From contig UQCM01000031.1 of NCBI GenBank assembly GCA_900539525.1, forward strand, positions 1 through 32,606: a stretch of DNA of 32,606 bases. The letters run 5' to 3'. The stretch's first letter is position 1. The number at the start of each line of letters is the position of its first letter. Position numbers and translations under genes: made by a program. This document shows positions 6,653-14,036 of the stretch, in pieces. This DNA comes from an uncultured Blautia sp. GTDB taxonomy: Bacteria; Bacillota; Clostridia; Lachnospirales; Lachnospiraceae. The notes under the pieces were generated by a model, which saw nothing but the letters and a program-made list of their open reading frames with translations, made no database searches and had not been told where the DNA came from.

Positions 6653-8074
6653 TTACTTGCCGTTCCAATACTCCAGCTCATTCTCGTCAAGTCCGATATT
6701 GGAACCGCGAAAAACAGGATTCTTCCCTTCCCGCTTCTGCTTCTCATAATCCTTCAATGCAGCGATCGCCACCTTGCCCAGCAGCAGACATGCCGGAAGA
6801 TTGATCAGGGTCATTCCTCCCATGGTGATGTCCGCCATAGCCCAGGCGGCATCCATTGGAATAACAGCTCCCAGGAATACAACGATCACACAGCCAATCC
6901 GAAAGACGGTGTTGAATTTCCGGGACGGTTCTTTTTTGTTATTCATAAAAATCAGTGCATTATCCACATAATAGAGATTTCCAAGCAGCGTTGTAAACGC
7001 AAAAAGCACCATGGCTGCCGTAATAAACAGAGGTCCCACACTTCCGAAAACCGTGGAAATGGCATTCTGTACATACATCGCACCTGACACTTCTTCCGTA
7101 TGCGGTACGCCGCTGGACAGACACATCAATGCTGTCGCCGTACAAAGCAGAAGTGTATCAATATAGACAGACAATGTCTGCACAAGCCCCTGCTTGACAG
7201 GATGGGTGACATGCGCTGACGCAGATGCATTCGGAGCGGAACCCACACCCGCCTCATTGGAATAGAGCCCTCTCTTGATTCCATAGATCAGGCAGGAACC
7301 TGCCACACCGCCAAAGATTGCCTGAAAGTCAAAGGCATCCCGGAAGATCTCTGCAAACATTGCCGGAACATTCGTGATATTGACCAGAATGACGATCAGC
7401 GAAATCGCCACATACGAGATTCCCATGAACGGAACAATCACACTGGTCAGCTTCACGATCCTCTTTCCGCCGCCCAGCAGGCAGTATCCGACAAGCACTG
7501 CCAGCACCGCACCTACGATCACCGGCGTTGTGACCTTATCATAAAAAGAATATACCGCGAATGTGGACTGCAGATTGTAAGAACACAGCAAATTGAATCC
7601 CACCGCATAGGTGGCAATCAGGAACATACAGAAGATCATGGCGAGCCAGCGGGCATGCAGTGCCTTTTCAATATAATAGGCCGGTCCTCCATAGCATGCG
7701 CCATCATTATCTTTTCTTTTGTAGATCTGTGCCAGCGTACTTTCCAAAAATGCGGAAGCCGCGCCGATGATGCACATCAGCCACATCCAGAAGCAGGCGC
7801 CCGGCCCGCCCAGACAGATGGCTGTCGATACCCCGACAATATTTCCTGTGCCGACACGGGATGCGGTCGAAACCATCAGCGCCTGAAAGGAGGAAACCTT
7901 TCCTTCTCCGGAAGGCTCCATGACAAGCCTGCAGGATTCCCGAAACAGCCGAAACTGCACGCCCCTTGTCAAAAACGTAAAGCAGCATCCTGCAATCGCC
8001 ATTACGATGATCAGTACCGGATAGTACATGACGCTGTCTATCGTGTTCAATGTCTCCAGAATTACTTTTCCCAT
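6653..8074 (-). CDS. AGCS family sodium:alanine/glycine symporter
   Basis: This 473-residue membrane protein imports alanine or glycine with sodium. It carries AGCS hallmarks: FQALMVSTASRVGTGNIVGV near residue 62, then GGPGACFWMW, CYGGPAYYIEKAL near residue 125, and GIKRGLYSNEAGVGSAPNA near residue 263. About ten hydrophobic helices are evident and the length is usual for the family. GGGAGAT precedes the ATG. A 60-bp mini-element sits between it and the Crp/Fnr gene on the same strand, so co-transcription is possible but unproven. No glycine riboswitch is apparent in the leader. Confidence 0.92.
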   Translation of the reverse strand: MGKVILETLNTIDSVMYYPVLIIVMAIAGCCFTFLTRGVQFRLFRESCRLVMEPSGEGKVSSFQALMVSTASRVGTGNIVGVSTAICLGGPGACFWMWLMCIIGAASAFLESTLAQIYKRKDNDGACYGGPAYYIEKALHARWLAMIFCMFLIATYAVGFNLLCSYNLQSTFAVYSFYDKVTTPVIVGAVLAVLVGYCLLGGGKRIVKLTSVIVPFMGISYVAISLIVILVNITNVPAMFAEIFRDAFDFQAIFGGVAGSCLIYGIKRGLYSNEAGVGSAPNASASAHVTHPVKQGLVQTLSVYIDTLLLCTATALMCLSSGVPHTEEVSGAMYVQNAISTVFGSVGPLFITAAMVLFAFTTLLGNLYYVDNALIFMNNKKEPSRKFNTVFRIGCVIVVFLGAVIPMDAAWAMADITMGGMTLINLPACLLLGKVAIAALKDYEKQKREGKNPVFRGSNIGLDENELEYWNGK

Positions 8075-8090
8075 AAATAAATCTCCCTTT

Positions 8091-8150
8091 GTTACCGTTC
8101 ACTCCGTAATCAGTTACATGCGTCGAACTGGATGACGAGTGAATAGTAAC
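8091..8150. mobile_element. 60-bp mini inverted-repeat element (second family)
   Basis: The left end GTTACCGTTCACTC (8091-8104) and the right end GAGTGAATAGTAAC (8137-8150) are inverted repeats matching at 12 of 14 positions. The flanks CTCCCTTT (8083-8090) and CTGCCTTT (8151-8158) are 7/8 identical, consistent with an 8-bp target duplication. A single related end occurs at 26561-26580. The ends resemble those of the 153-bp family (GT-AC, then TGTTCA) but are distinct. Confidence 0.7.
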
Positions 8151-8158
8151 CTGCCTTT

Positions 8159-8821
8159 CTATTTTTTCAGTGTAAAATGATTTTTTTCAAATAACAAGAT
8201 CCCTTCATCCCGCATTTTGCACAGTTCATTCGACATCGCGCTGCGATCGACCGAAAGATAATCGGCAAGCTGCTGGCGGTTAAAGGGAATATCAAAAGAA
8301 GGGCATTCGGCCCGCAGAGACTGTTCCGACAGATAGGACAGTAATTTTTCACGGGTCGTCCGCTGTGATATATGTTCCAGCTTCTGTGTAAGCATCTTAT
8401 TCTTTGAAGCAATGACGGAAAGCAGATTCCGGATGAGCCGCGCATGGAAACGGCAGGAGGAAGGACACATGGTAAGGATCCTGTTGATATCCAGAAACAG
8501 TACAACACTTGGCTTTACAGCCACTGCATCGTTCAGGATCTCATCATTTCCCAGACATGCATAGACTTCTCCAAAGACCTCACCTTCCGAAATCTCATTC
8601 AGAATACTTAAGTTTCCCCAATAATCCTCCTTCCGTATATGAATACAGCCTTCCAGCAGCATTGCCACGGAGGTGATACGTTCCCCTCTCCAAAACACAC
8701 ACTCCCCCTTCTGATAACTGCGGCTGGCTGCCGACAGGCATTTCAGCATAGGCTCCATCTCAGCCTCCATGATACCATCAAACAATTTTGAATGCCTGAA
8801 CAGCTGTAAATATTTCTTCAT
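8159..8821 (-). CDS. Crp/Fnr family transcriptional regulator
   Basis: This 220-residue protein has an N-terminal cyclic-nucleotide-binding-type beta barrel (about residues 10-120, with EGCIHIRKEDYWGN and EGEVFGEVYAC) and a C-terminal winged helix-turn-helix (about 150-220, with FNRQQLADYLSVDRSAMSNE). No four-cysteine Fnr iron-sulphur motif is visible. Proteins of this type often sit beside hcp and regulate it (HcpR-like), and this gene is divergent from the ferredoxin-hcp pair. A 14-bp identical sequence lies upstream of both genes (8831-8844 and 9112-9125). A role as nitrosative-stress regulator is inferred. A 153-bp MITE-like element has inserted 28 bp upstream of its start codon. Confidence 0.85.
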   Translation of the reverse strand: MKKYLQLFRHSKLFDGIMEAEMEPMLKCLSAASRSYQKGECVFWRGERITSVAMLLEGCIHIRKEDYWGNLSILNEISEGEVFGEVYACLGNDEILNDAVAVKPSVVLFLDINRILTMCPSSCRFHARLIRNLLSVIASKNKMLTQKLEHISQRTTREKLLSYLSEQSLRAECPSFDIPFNRQQLADYLSVDRSAMSNELCKMRDEGILLFEKNHFTLKK

Positions 8822-8849
8822 GTTCTACCTTTCCGTTGTATAAATTGTT

Positions 8850-9002
8850 GTAACTATTCAGAGTCCATTCGCAAAATCGCCTCTGCGAGGCTTTCCTTTT
8901 GCTCATGTAGGGCTCTCGCCCTATAGATTTATAAAATTTGCCTCTGGTGAGCAAGCTCCCCAAGGCAAATATTTATAAATCTGCATGACTCTAAACAGTT
9001 AC
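8850..9002 (-). mobile_element. MITE-like element, full 153-bp copy
   Basis: The element is 153 bp with terminal inverted repeats GTAACTATTCAGAGTC and GACTCTAAACAGTTAC. The flanks AAATTGTT (8842-8849) and AAATTGTC (9003-9010) are 7/8 identical, as for an 8-bp target duplication. Internal hairpins include AGGGCTCTCGCCCT and GCCTCTGCGAGGC. It encodes no transposase; a short open frame beginning MSKRKASQRRFCEWTLNSYN recurs in every full copy and is probably incidental. It separates the regulator promoter region from the hcp region. Confidence 0.92.
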
Positions 9003-9111
9003 AAATTGTCTACATCCGATTATACAGGTAATAGCCATATTTTTCAATAACATCATGCCCGGCTGCAATGGTATTCCATACATATTCATATAAATATTTT
9101 GTGTTGTCCTT

Positions 9112-9157
9112 TTCCGTTGTATAAACAACCGACTTGTTTCTTTTATGATCGTATAAT
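9112..9157 (+). promoter_or_regulatory. Regulated promoter of the ferredoxin-hcp genes
   Basis: A perfect 14-bp dyad GTTGTATAAACAAC (9116-9129) is centred about 41.5 bp before the start point predicted from TATAAT (9152-9157). No good -35 box is present. That geometry is typical of class II activation by Crp/Fnr proteins. The sequence TTCCGTTGTATAAA recurs at 8831-8844 before the Crp/Fnr gene. Confidence 0.55.
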
Positions 9158-9184
9158 CAGTCCATAACATCAAAGGAGGACGCA

Positions 9185-9811
9185 ATGATGATACGAAGAA
9201 TTATTCAGATCGATCAGGAAAAATGCAACGGCTGCGGAGCCTGTGCTGAAGCCTGCCACGAAGGAGCGATCGGTATGGTGGACGGAAAAGCAAGACTTCT
9301 GCGCGATGACTATTGTGACGGTCTGGGGGACTGCCTGCCCGCATGTCCTGCAGGAGCAATTACCTTTGTCGAACGGGAGGCCGCCGCTTACGATGAGAAC
9401 GCTGTAAAAGCTGCACAGCAGAAAAAGCAAAGCACTGCAGGCAGTCAGCTCTCACAATGGCCGGTACAGATAAAGCTCGTACCTGTTCATGCATCTTATT
9501 TTGACGAAGCAAACCTTTTGATCTCAGCTGACTGTACTGCTTACGCATACGGAGATTTCCACAACAAATTTATGAAGGACAGGATTACGCTCATCGGATG
9601 TCCCAAGCTCGACAGTGTGGACTATACAGAAAAACTGACTGACATCATCCGTGAGAATGATATCAAAAGCGTTACTGTCGTGCGTATGGAAGTTCCCTGC
9701 TGCGGTGGTCTGGAGCATGCTGCAAAAGCGGCATTACAGTCAAGCGGCAAATGCATCCCATGGAAAGTTGTAACTATCGGTACAGACGGACGCATTCTTG
9801 CAGAAAAATGA
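9185..9811 (+). CDS. 4Fe-4S ferredoxin-like protein, probable Hcp electron partner
   Basis: This 208-residue protein starts with a ferredoxin domain. The first cluster motif is complete (CNGCGACAEACHEGAI near residue 14). The second has the variant form CDGLGDCLPACPAGAI, lacking one cysteine of the usual CxxCxxC spacing. A C-terminal domain of about 110 residues (LISADCTAYAYGDFHNKF, GCPKLD, VPCCGGLEHAAK) resembles those fused to ferredoxins found beside hcp. It may carry electrons to Hcp. AAGGAGG ends 5 bp before ATG at 9185; an adjacent ATG at 9188 is an equal alternative. The gene lies 99 bp upstream of hcp on the same strand. Confidence 0.87.
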   Translation: MMIRRIIQIDQEKCNGCGACAEACHEGAIGMVDGKARLLRDDYCDGLGDCLPACPAGAITFVEREAAAYDENAVKAAQQKKQSTAGSQLSQWPVQIKLVPVHASYFDEANLLISADCTAYAYGDFHNKFMKDRITLIGCPKLDSVDYTEKLTDIIRENDIKSVTVVRMEVPCCGGLEHAAKAALQSSGKCIPWKVVTIGTDGRILAEK

Positions 9812-9882
9812 TTTCGATGTCTAAATTCTCTTATCCACCGCCATGTATGGCATAAATTCGGACCTTTTAAACTTAAACCAGG

Positions 9883-9888
9883 TATAAT
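9883..9888 (+). promoter_or_regulatory. Possible -10 box for a second hcp promoter
   Basis: TATAAT occurs 22 bp before the hcp start in the 99-bp gap after the ferredoxin gene, without a recognisable -35 box. hcp may have its own weak or activated promoter besides read-through. Confidence 0.3.
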
Positions 9889-9910
9889 CAGATAACAGGA
9901 GGATTCTTAA

Positions 9911-11488
9911 ATGGAACAGAAGATGTTTTGTTTTCAGTGTGAACAGACGGCAGGATGTACCGGATGCACCGGACAGGCCGGAGTGTGTGGAAAAACGTCA
10001 AAGATTGCAGAATTACAGGATCAGCTCACCGGAGCACTGATCGGCCTCGCCCGCACATGGAACGGCAGGCAGCCCGGCGCAGACACTGACCGGATCATGC
10101 TGGAAGGACTTTTCACTACAATTACGAATGTAAACTTTAATGAAGAAACCATAAAAAAACAGATGGAGGCTGTAACAGGAGCAAAAGAAAGTTCAGATTC
10201 ATTCGTTCGAAATGATAACTACGATATGAAAAAACTCTGGAATGCCGATGAGGACATCCGGTCTTTGAAATCTCTGATTCTGTTCGGCCTTCGCGGAATG
10301 GCAGCATATGCCTATCATGCGTTCATGCTCGGATATACGGATCATGAAGTAAATGCCTTTTTCTACGAGGGTCTCTCTGCAGTCGGCGAAGACCTGGATA
10401 TGGAACAGCTTTTGCCCGTCGTGATGAAGGTCGGTGAAATCAATCTGAAATGCATGGCTTTATTAGACAGAGCAAACACCGGCACTTATGGCACTCCGGT
10501 TCCGGTAACGGTTCCTCTCATGGTGGAAAAAGGACCATTTATCGTAGTCACCGGACATGACCTGAAAGACCTGCAGCTCCTTCTGGAACAGACAGAGGGA
10601 ACGGGTATTCATATTTACACAAACGGGGAAATGCTGCCCGCGCATGCTTATCCAAAGCTGAAGGCCTATCCCCACCTTAAGGGAAACTTCGGAACTGCCT
10701 GGCATAACCAGCAGAAGGAATTTGCAGATATTCCGGCTCCGGTTCTCTTTACAACGAACTGCCTGATGCCGCCAAAAGCCAGCTATGCTGACCGTGTATT
10801 TACTACAGAGGTCGTATCTTATCCGGGAATTACCCATATCGGAGAAGATAAGGACTTTACACCTGTCATCCAAAAGGCACTGGAACTTGGCGGATATTCC
10901 GAAGACAGAGAATTTACGGGTATTAACGGCGGTAAAACGGTTACAACGGGATTTGCACACGGTGCTGTATTATCTGTTGCAGATACTGTTATTGACGCGG
11001 TGAAATCCGGAGCACTGAAGCACTTCTTCCTTGTCGGGGGATGTGACGGGGCCCGCCGAGGACGCAGCTATTATACTGAATTTGTAAAACAGACACCTGC
11101 GGATACGGCCATCCTTACGCTCGCCTGTGGAAAGTATCGTTTTAACGACCTGGATCTCGGGACGATCGGCGGTCTTCCCCGCATCATGGACATGGGGCAG
11201 TGTAACGATGCATACAGTGCAATCAAGGTAGCCATTGCTCTGGCAGAGGCTTTCGAATGCGGTGTCAACGACCTTCCGCTGACGCTGGTACTTTCCTGGT
11301 ATGAACAGAAGGCAGTCTGCATTCTGCTCACACTTTTGCACCTCGGTATTAAGAACATTTATCTGGGTCCTACATTGCCGGCGTTTCTCTCCCCCAATGT
11401 GCTGGAGTTTCTGGTTCAGAACTATGACATTCATCCAACGACCACACCGGAGGCTGATCTGGCACAGATCCTGAACGGGAAGGCGTAG
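9911..11488 (+). CDS. hcp: Hybrid-cluster protein (hydroxylamine/NO reductase)
   Basis: Hcp carries an Fe-S-O hybrid cluster and reduces hydroxylamine and nitric oxide, protecting anaerobes from nitrosative stress. The protein has 525 residues, usual for the family. It has the N-terminal cubane-cluster cysteines (CFQCEQTAGCTGC...VCGK) and the hybrid-cluster region, with cysteines in FTTNCLMPPKASYADRVF, LVGGCDGARRGRSYY, LACGKYRFND and MGQCNDAYSAIKVA. AGGAGG at 9897-9902 is 8 bp from the ATG. It follows the ferredoxin-like gene, and a strong terminator closes the unit at 11506-11547. Confidence 0.96.
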   Translation: MEQKMFCFQCEQTAGCTGCTGQAGVCGKTSKIAELQDQLTGALIGLARTWNGRQPGADTDRIMLEGLFTTITNVNFNEETIKKQMEAVTGAKESSDSFVRNDNYDMKKLWNADEDIRSLKSLILFGLRGMAAYAYHAFMLGYTDHEVNAFFYEGLSAVGEDLDMEQLLPVVMKVGEINLKCMALLDRANTGTYGTPVPVTVPLMVEKGPFIVVTGHDLKDLQLLLEQTEGTGIHIYTNGEMLPAHAYPKLKAYPHLKGNFGTAWHNQQKEFADIPAPVLFTTNCLMPPKASYADRVFTTEVVSYPGITHIGEDKDFTPVIQKALELGGYSEDREFTGINGGKTVTTGFAHGAVLSVADTVIDAVKSGALKHFFLVGGCDGARRGRSYYTEFVKQTPADTAILTLACGKYRFNDLDLGTIGGLPRIMDMGQCNDAYSAIKVAIALAEAFECGVNDLPLTLVLSWYEQKAVCILLTLLHLGIKNIYLGPTLPAFLSPNVLEFLVQNYDIHPTTTPEADLAQILNGKA

Positions 11489-11505
11489 CAGTATTTGCAT
11501 AGAAG

Positions 11506-11547
11506 AAAAGAGGAAAAGGCGGCAGGTAAGCCGTCTTTTCCTCTTTT
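11506..11547. terminator. Bidirectional terminator between hcp and the YczE-like gene
   Basis: Two 18-nt arms (11506-11523 and 11530-11547; AAAAGAGGAAAAGGCGGC pairing with its complement apart from one wobble position) enclose the loop AGGTAA. A and T tracts sit at the outer ends. It serves the convergent genes on both sides. Confidence 0.88.
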
Positions 11548-11560
11548 CATTGTACAATTC

Positions 11561-12244
11561 TTATGCCATTATTTTTTCTAATGGTCCTCGGATTCTCTTT
11601 GTAAAAAATCTGATCACAAATCCGGTAAACAGTGCCGCAATAATGGTTCCCTCTCTTGTCCCTTCGATCTTACCTTCAAAAAAGATCAGGGAAAGAATCA
11701 CCGCAAGCATCACACAGGTAATGTCAAATCCTATCTTCAGATTCCCAAATTCTTTGTGTGTTGTATCAGACAATGCTTTTACGAATGCCTCTCCGGAATT
11801 GAGAATCAGATTGGCAATGACAGAGATGGAAATTCCAAATCCCAGAATGACTGTTCCCAGAAGTACCATGGCAAGCTGCATGAGATAGATATCCACCTCA
11901 ATCGATGAGATAATCCACATTCCAAAATCCGTAAAGTACCCAAACAAAAAAAACATTGGAACCTGAAGAAGCTGAAATGGCTGAAATTTCCTTCTCAAAA
12001 TCACTATCTGACCAAGGATCAGAATGCTGTTCCAGATAATCAGCCAGTTTCCCAGTGTCAGAGCCGTATATTTCAAACTAAGCACATTCGCCACCGATGA
12101 AACCGGAGATACTCCCAGTTCCCCCTTCTTTGTTACTGCCACGCCGATTCCTGCAATCAATAATCCCAATATACAAAAAATGTTCTTTTTAGAATCTCCT
12201 GTTTTCCGTTTTCTTTTCTTTTCATGCCGGTAACTCCTATCCAT
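11561..12244 (-). CDS. YczE/YyaS-like integral membrane protein
   Basis: This 227-residue protein has a basic N-terminus (KKRKRKTG) and about five to six membrane helices. It resembles the YczE/YyaS/YitT-like group of unknown function: GIGVAVTKKGELGVSPVSSV near residue 35, a conserved glycine-rich helix GTVILGFGISISVIANLIL near 130, and SGEAFVKALSDTTHKEFGNLK near 150. No transport substrate is established for the group. The ribosome site before ATG at 12244 is weak. The gene lies 38 bp after the VOC gene on the same strand and is probably co-transcribed. Confidence 0.75.
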   Translation of the reverse strand: MDRSYRHEKKRKRKTGDSKKNIFCILGLLIAGIGVAVTKKGELGVSPVSSVANVLSLKYTALTLGNWLIIWNSILILGQIVILRRKFQPFQLLQVPMFFLFGYFTDFGMWIISSIEVDIYLMQLAMVLLGTVILGFGISISVIANLILNSGEAFVKALSDTTHKEFGNLKIGFDITCVMLAVILSLIFFEGKIEGTREGTIIAALFTGFVIRFFTKRIRGPLEKIMA

Positions 12245-12282
12245 TCCATCGGTTCGTTCTCTACAGTATCATTCTCATGATA

Positions 12283-12648
12283 TTATCTCTCGGCCACCTC
12301 AATCAAATGCCCGTCCGGATCCTTTAACATTACAACACGCCTGCCCCAGCAATTCTCTCTTACATTCATCGTCTGACTACTTTCAGTCATATAATTCTCT
12401 ATTTTATGTAAAAACACATCCAGGTTATCCTCAACAAAAAACAACTCAGATGCATTTCCGGTAACGGTATCCGTTTCAATTAACTGCTCCCAGCTCTTTT
12501 TCTCCTGCAATACTAATCCCTCTGTCAGAATCACGTTCTCCTCAAAATCATTAATAACCTGCAGTCCAAAGAAACCGCAATAAAACTTCTTTGACCGCTC
12601 CATGTTGTTCACTACAAGCAATATATTCCTTAAATGCATATCAACCAT
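12283..12648 (-). CDS. VOC superfamily (glyoxalase/bleomycin-resistance-like) protein
   Basis: This 121-residue protein has the paired beta-alpha-beta-beta-beta modules of the vicinal oxygen chelate superfamily. Features are LRNILLVVNNMERSKKFYCG FFGLQV at the N-terminus, the middle SELFFVEDNLDVFLHKIE, and the closing VVMLKDPDGHLIEVAER with the usual late His and Glu metal ligands. The superfamily includes glyoxalases, dioxygenases and drug-binding proteins, so the substrate cannot be told. A second in-frame ATG at 12639 follows GTGGATGG and may be the true start. Confidence 0.85.
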   Translation of the reverse strand: MVDMHLRNILLVVNNMERSKKFYCGFFGLQVINDFEENVILTEGLVLQEKKSWEQLIETDTVTGNASELFFVEDNLDVFLHKIENYMTESSQTMNVRENCWGRRVVMLKDPDGHLIEVAER

Positions 12649-12757
12649 CCACTCTACTTAATATCGTCTTCTCATGACCTTTTGTCCCTTGGCTCATTTT
12701 ATCACAAAAAGAGATTTATCGAAAGCTTTAATAATTTAATCCTTTATAAGTTCGAAG

Positions 12758-13665
12758 GTAACTATTCAGAACCACCCTTATTCAAAAATGAAGTCAGGGT
12801 GACCTGAGATGGCATTTTTGATTGCTTTGTAAGCATTGTATCCCTGCTTATGTGCCGTGCCAACGTAGGACATGATTTTCAGATAATCTCTGGCACCTTC
12901 CTCAGTTCGGAAGCATCCGGATACTTTGGTCTTGACCTTTATCATCCGAAGATCACGTTCCGCCTGGTTGTTATCAAACGGGACATTGAAGTTATGGATA
13001 AAAAGGCAGACTGAGGCCTTGTAATTCGCAAGGCGTTCTACAAGGGCAAGGATTTTTCCTTTTTTCTTCCGGCCACGTTTTTTCTCCGTGGTTTCAGGAA
13101 GGGGATTTTCCTTCCGAGCCTGTTCAATAAGTTCGTCATACTTCTTACTGAACTTATGATAATGATAATAGCTTAGAGAGTCCTTGCCTTTCTCTACAGC
13201 TTTATCTTTGACCTTTTTCATTTCCAGTAAAAGGTCTATAAATTCAGATGCCCACTTCTGATCAGGATGATTTTCATTAATCCCCGTTAATTCACGGAGA
13301 AGATGGGCACAGCAAACCGCATGCTGAATATCCAGATAATTCCAGTAGGAAGCCCAGCAGTCATGCATGGCAATCCCTTTGAATTCCGGGAGAACACCTC
13401 ATTGCTCCATGCCTGCAGCTCCACGTTTGGGACTGATATCAAGATAGGTGTATTCACAGTTTGAGGCATCATGAACCCACCAGAGTTTTTTATCCACTCT
13501 GGTTCCAGTTTCATCAAAATGTCCAAGCGCAGAACCGATCATCTTATCCTTGATCTTACCTACTGTTTCACCCAGACTGTCAGCGCATCTTTTTACCATG
13601 CTGCTGATCGTTCCTGTTGCAATCGGAATGTTAAACACTCCGGAAAGAATTTCGTGGGTACATTA
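12758..13665 (-). pseudogene. IS66 family element remnant: TnpC C-terminal half plus one end
   Basis: The minus strand encodes the C-terminal part of an IS66 TnpC transposase. Homology begins near 13665 with EILSGVFNIPIATGTISSMV. The first catalytic Asp lies in HFDETGTRV, the second in HDCWASYW and the Glu in FDNNQAERDLRMIK. The frame is continuous except for one TGA stop at 13401-13399 (MEQ-stop-GVLPEFKG); it is not a frameshift. The N-terminal half and the helper genes tnpA/tnpB are absent. The stop codon at 12780-12778 is followed by the element end GTAACTATTCAGAACC (12758-12773), which resembles the ends of the MITE-like elements. The transposase is inactive. Confidence 0.92.
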
Positions 13666-13717
13666 TAAATCGGTGGCAAATAGACCAAACCTACCACTAA
13701 AATACTTGCAAAACCGC

Positions 13718-13860
13718 TTATTTACGCGATAATAAGCACACCGTCTCCACATGGAACGAGACAATGGCTTGAATGTCCACAGTACCCGGGAACATGTCAT
13801 ATGCCGGTGTACGAGGGAACATATCAGCCTTCGCAAGCCTTGTGAAAGAAGTCTTGGTAT
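13718..13860 (-). pseudogene. C-terminal remnant of an RlmD-like RNA methyltransferase
   Basis: The minus strand ends with HVETVCLLSRK and a stop at 13718, a typical C-terminus of RlmD/RumA-type uracil-5 methyltransferases. DMFPRTP and DMFPGT precede it, like the DMFP-x-T-x-HVET motif of that family but duplicated and spaced out. No catalytic domain remains. It lies next to the IS66 remnant and probably became separated from its gene by rearrangement; an intact family member is at 24837-26021. Confidence 0.5.
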
Positions 13861-13916
13861 AGCAGCCTATTTTTGCTATGACGGGGTGGCTGAAGATTCC
13901 TATGAAGAAAATCGTT

Positions 13917-14017
13917 ACAAGTTGCAAAAATCTATTCCAAAGAGCGGTTAACGTATTGACTTTAGACTGCCACTTGGTTATACTGGAATAGAAAAGTGCA
14001 ACAAGTTGCAAAAATCT
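13917..14017 (+). repeat. 17-bp direct repeats flanking the ATPase promoter
   Basis: ACAAGTTGCAAAAATCT occurs at 13917-13933 and again at 14001-14017, exactly 84 bp apart. One copy precedes the -35 box and the other lies just past the predicted start point, before the ribosome site. Confidence 0.75.
13956..13984 (+). promoter_or_regulatory. Promoter of the AAA/DUF4143 ATPase gene
   Basis: TTGACT (13956-13961), a 17-bp spacer and TATACT (13979-13984) form a strong vegetative-type promoter 52 bp before the start codon. Confidence 0.7.
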
Positions 14018-14036
14018 TTTACAGGGAGGCTTGGCG

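Noticed and set aside
8075..8158. Glycine riboswitch before the AGCS symporter
   Set aside because: The leader is short and occupied by the 60-bp inverted-repeat element; no conserved glycine aptamer features are visible.
8850..9002. CRISPR or REP-type array
   Set aside because: The repeats are dispersed single copies with terminal inverted repeats and target duplications, not regularly spaced units with spacers, and no cas genes are present.
12778..13638. Two separate transposase genes
   Set aside because: The frames are in the same register and separated by one TGA stop, so they are one decayed IS66 gene.
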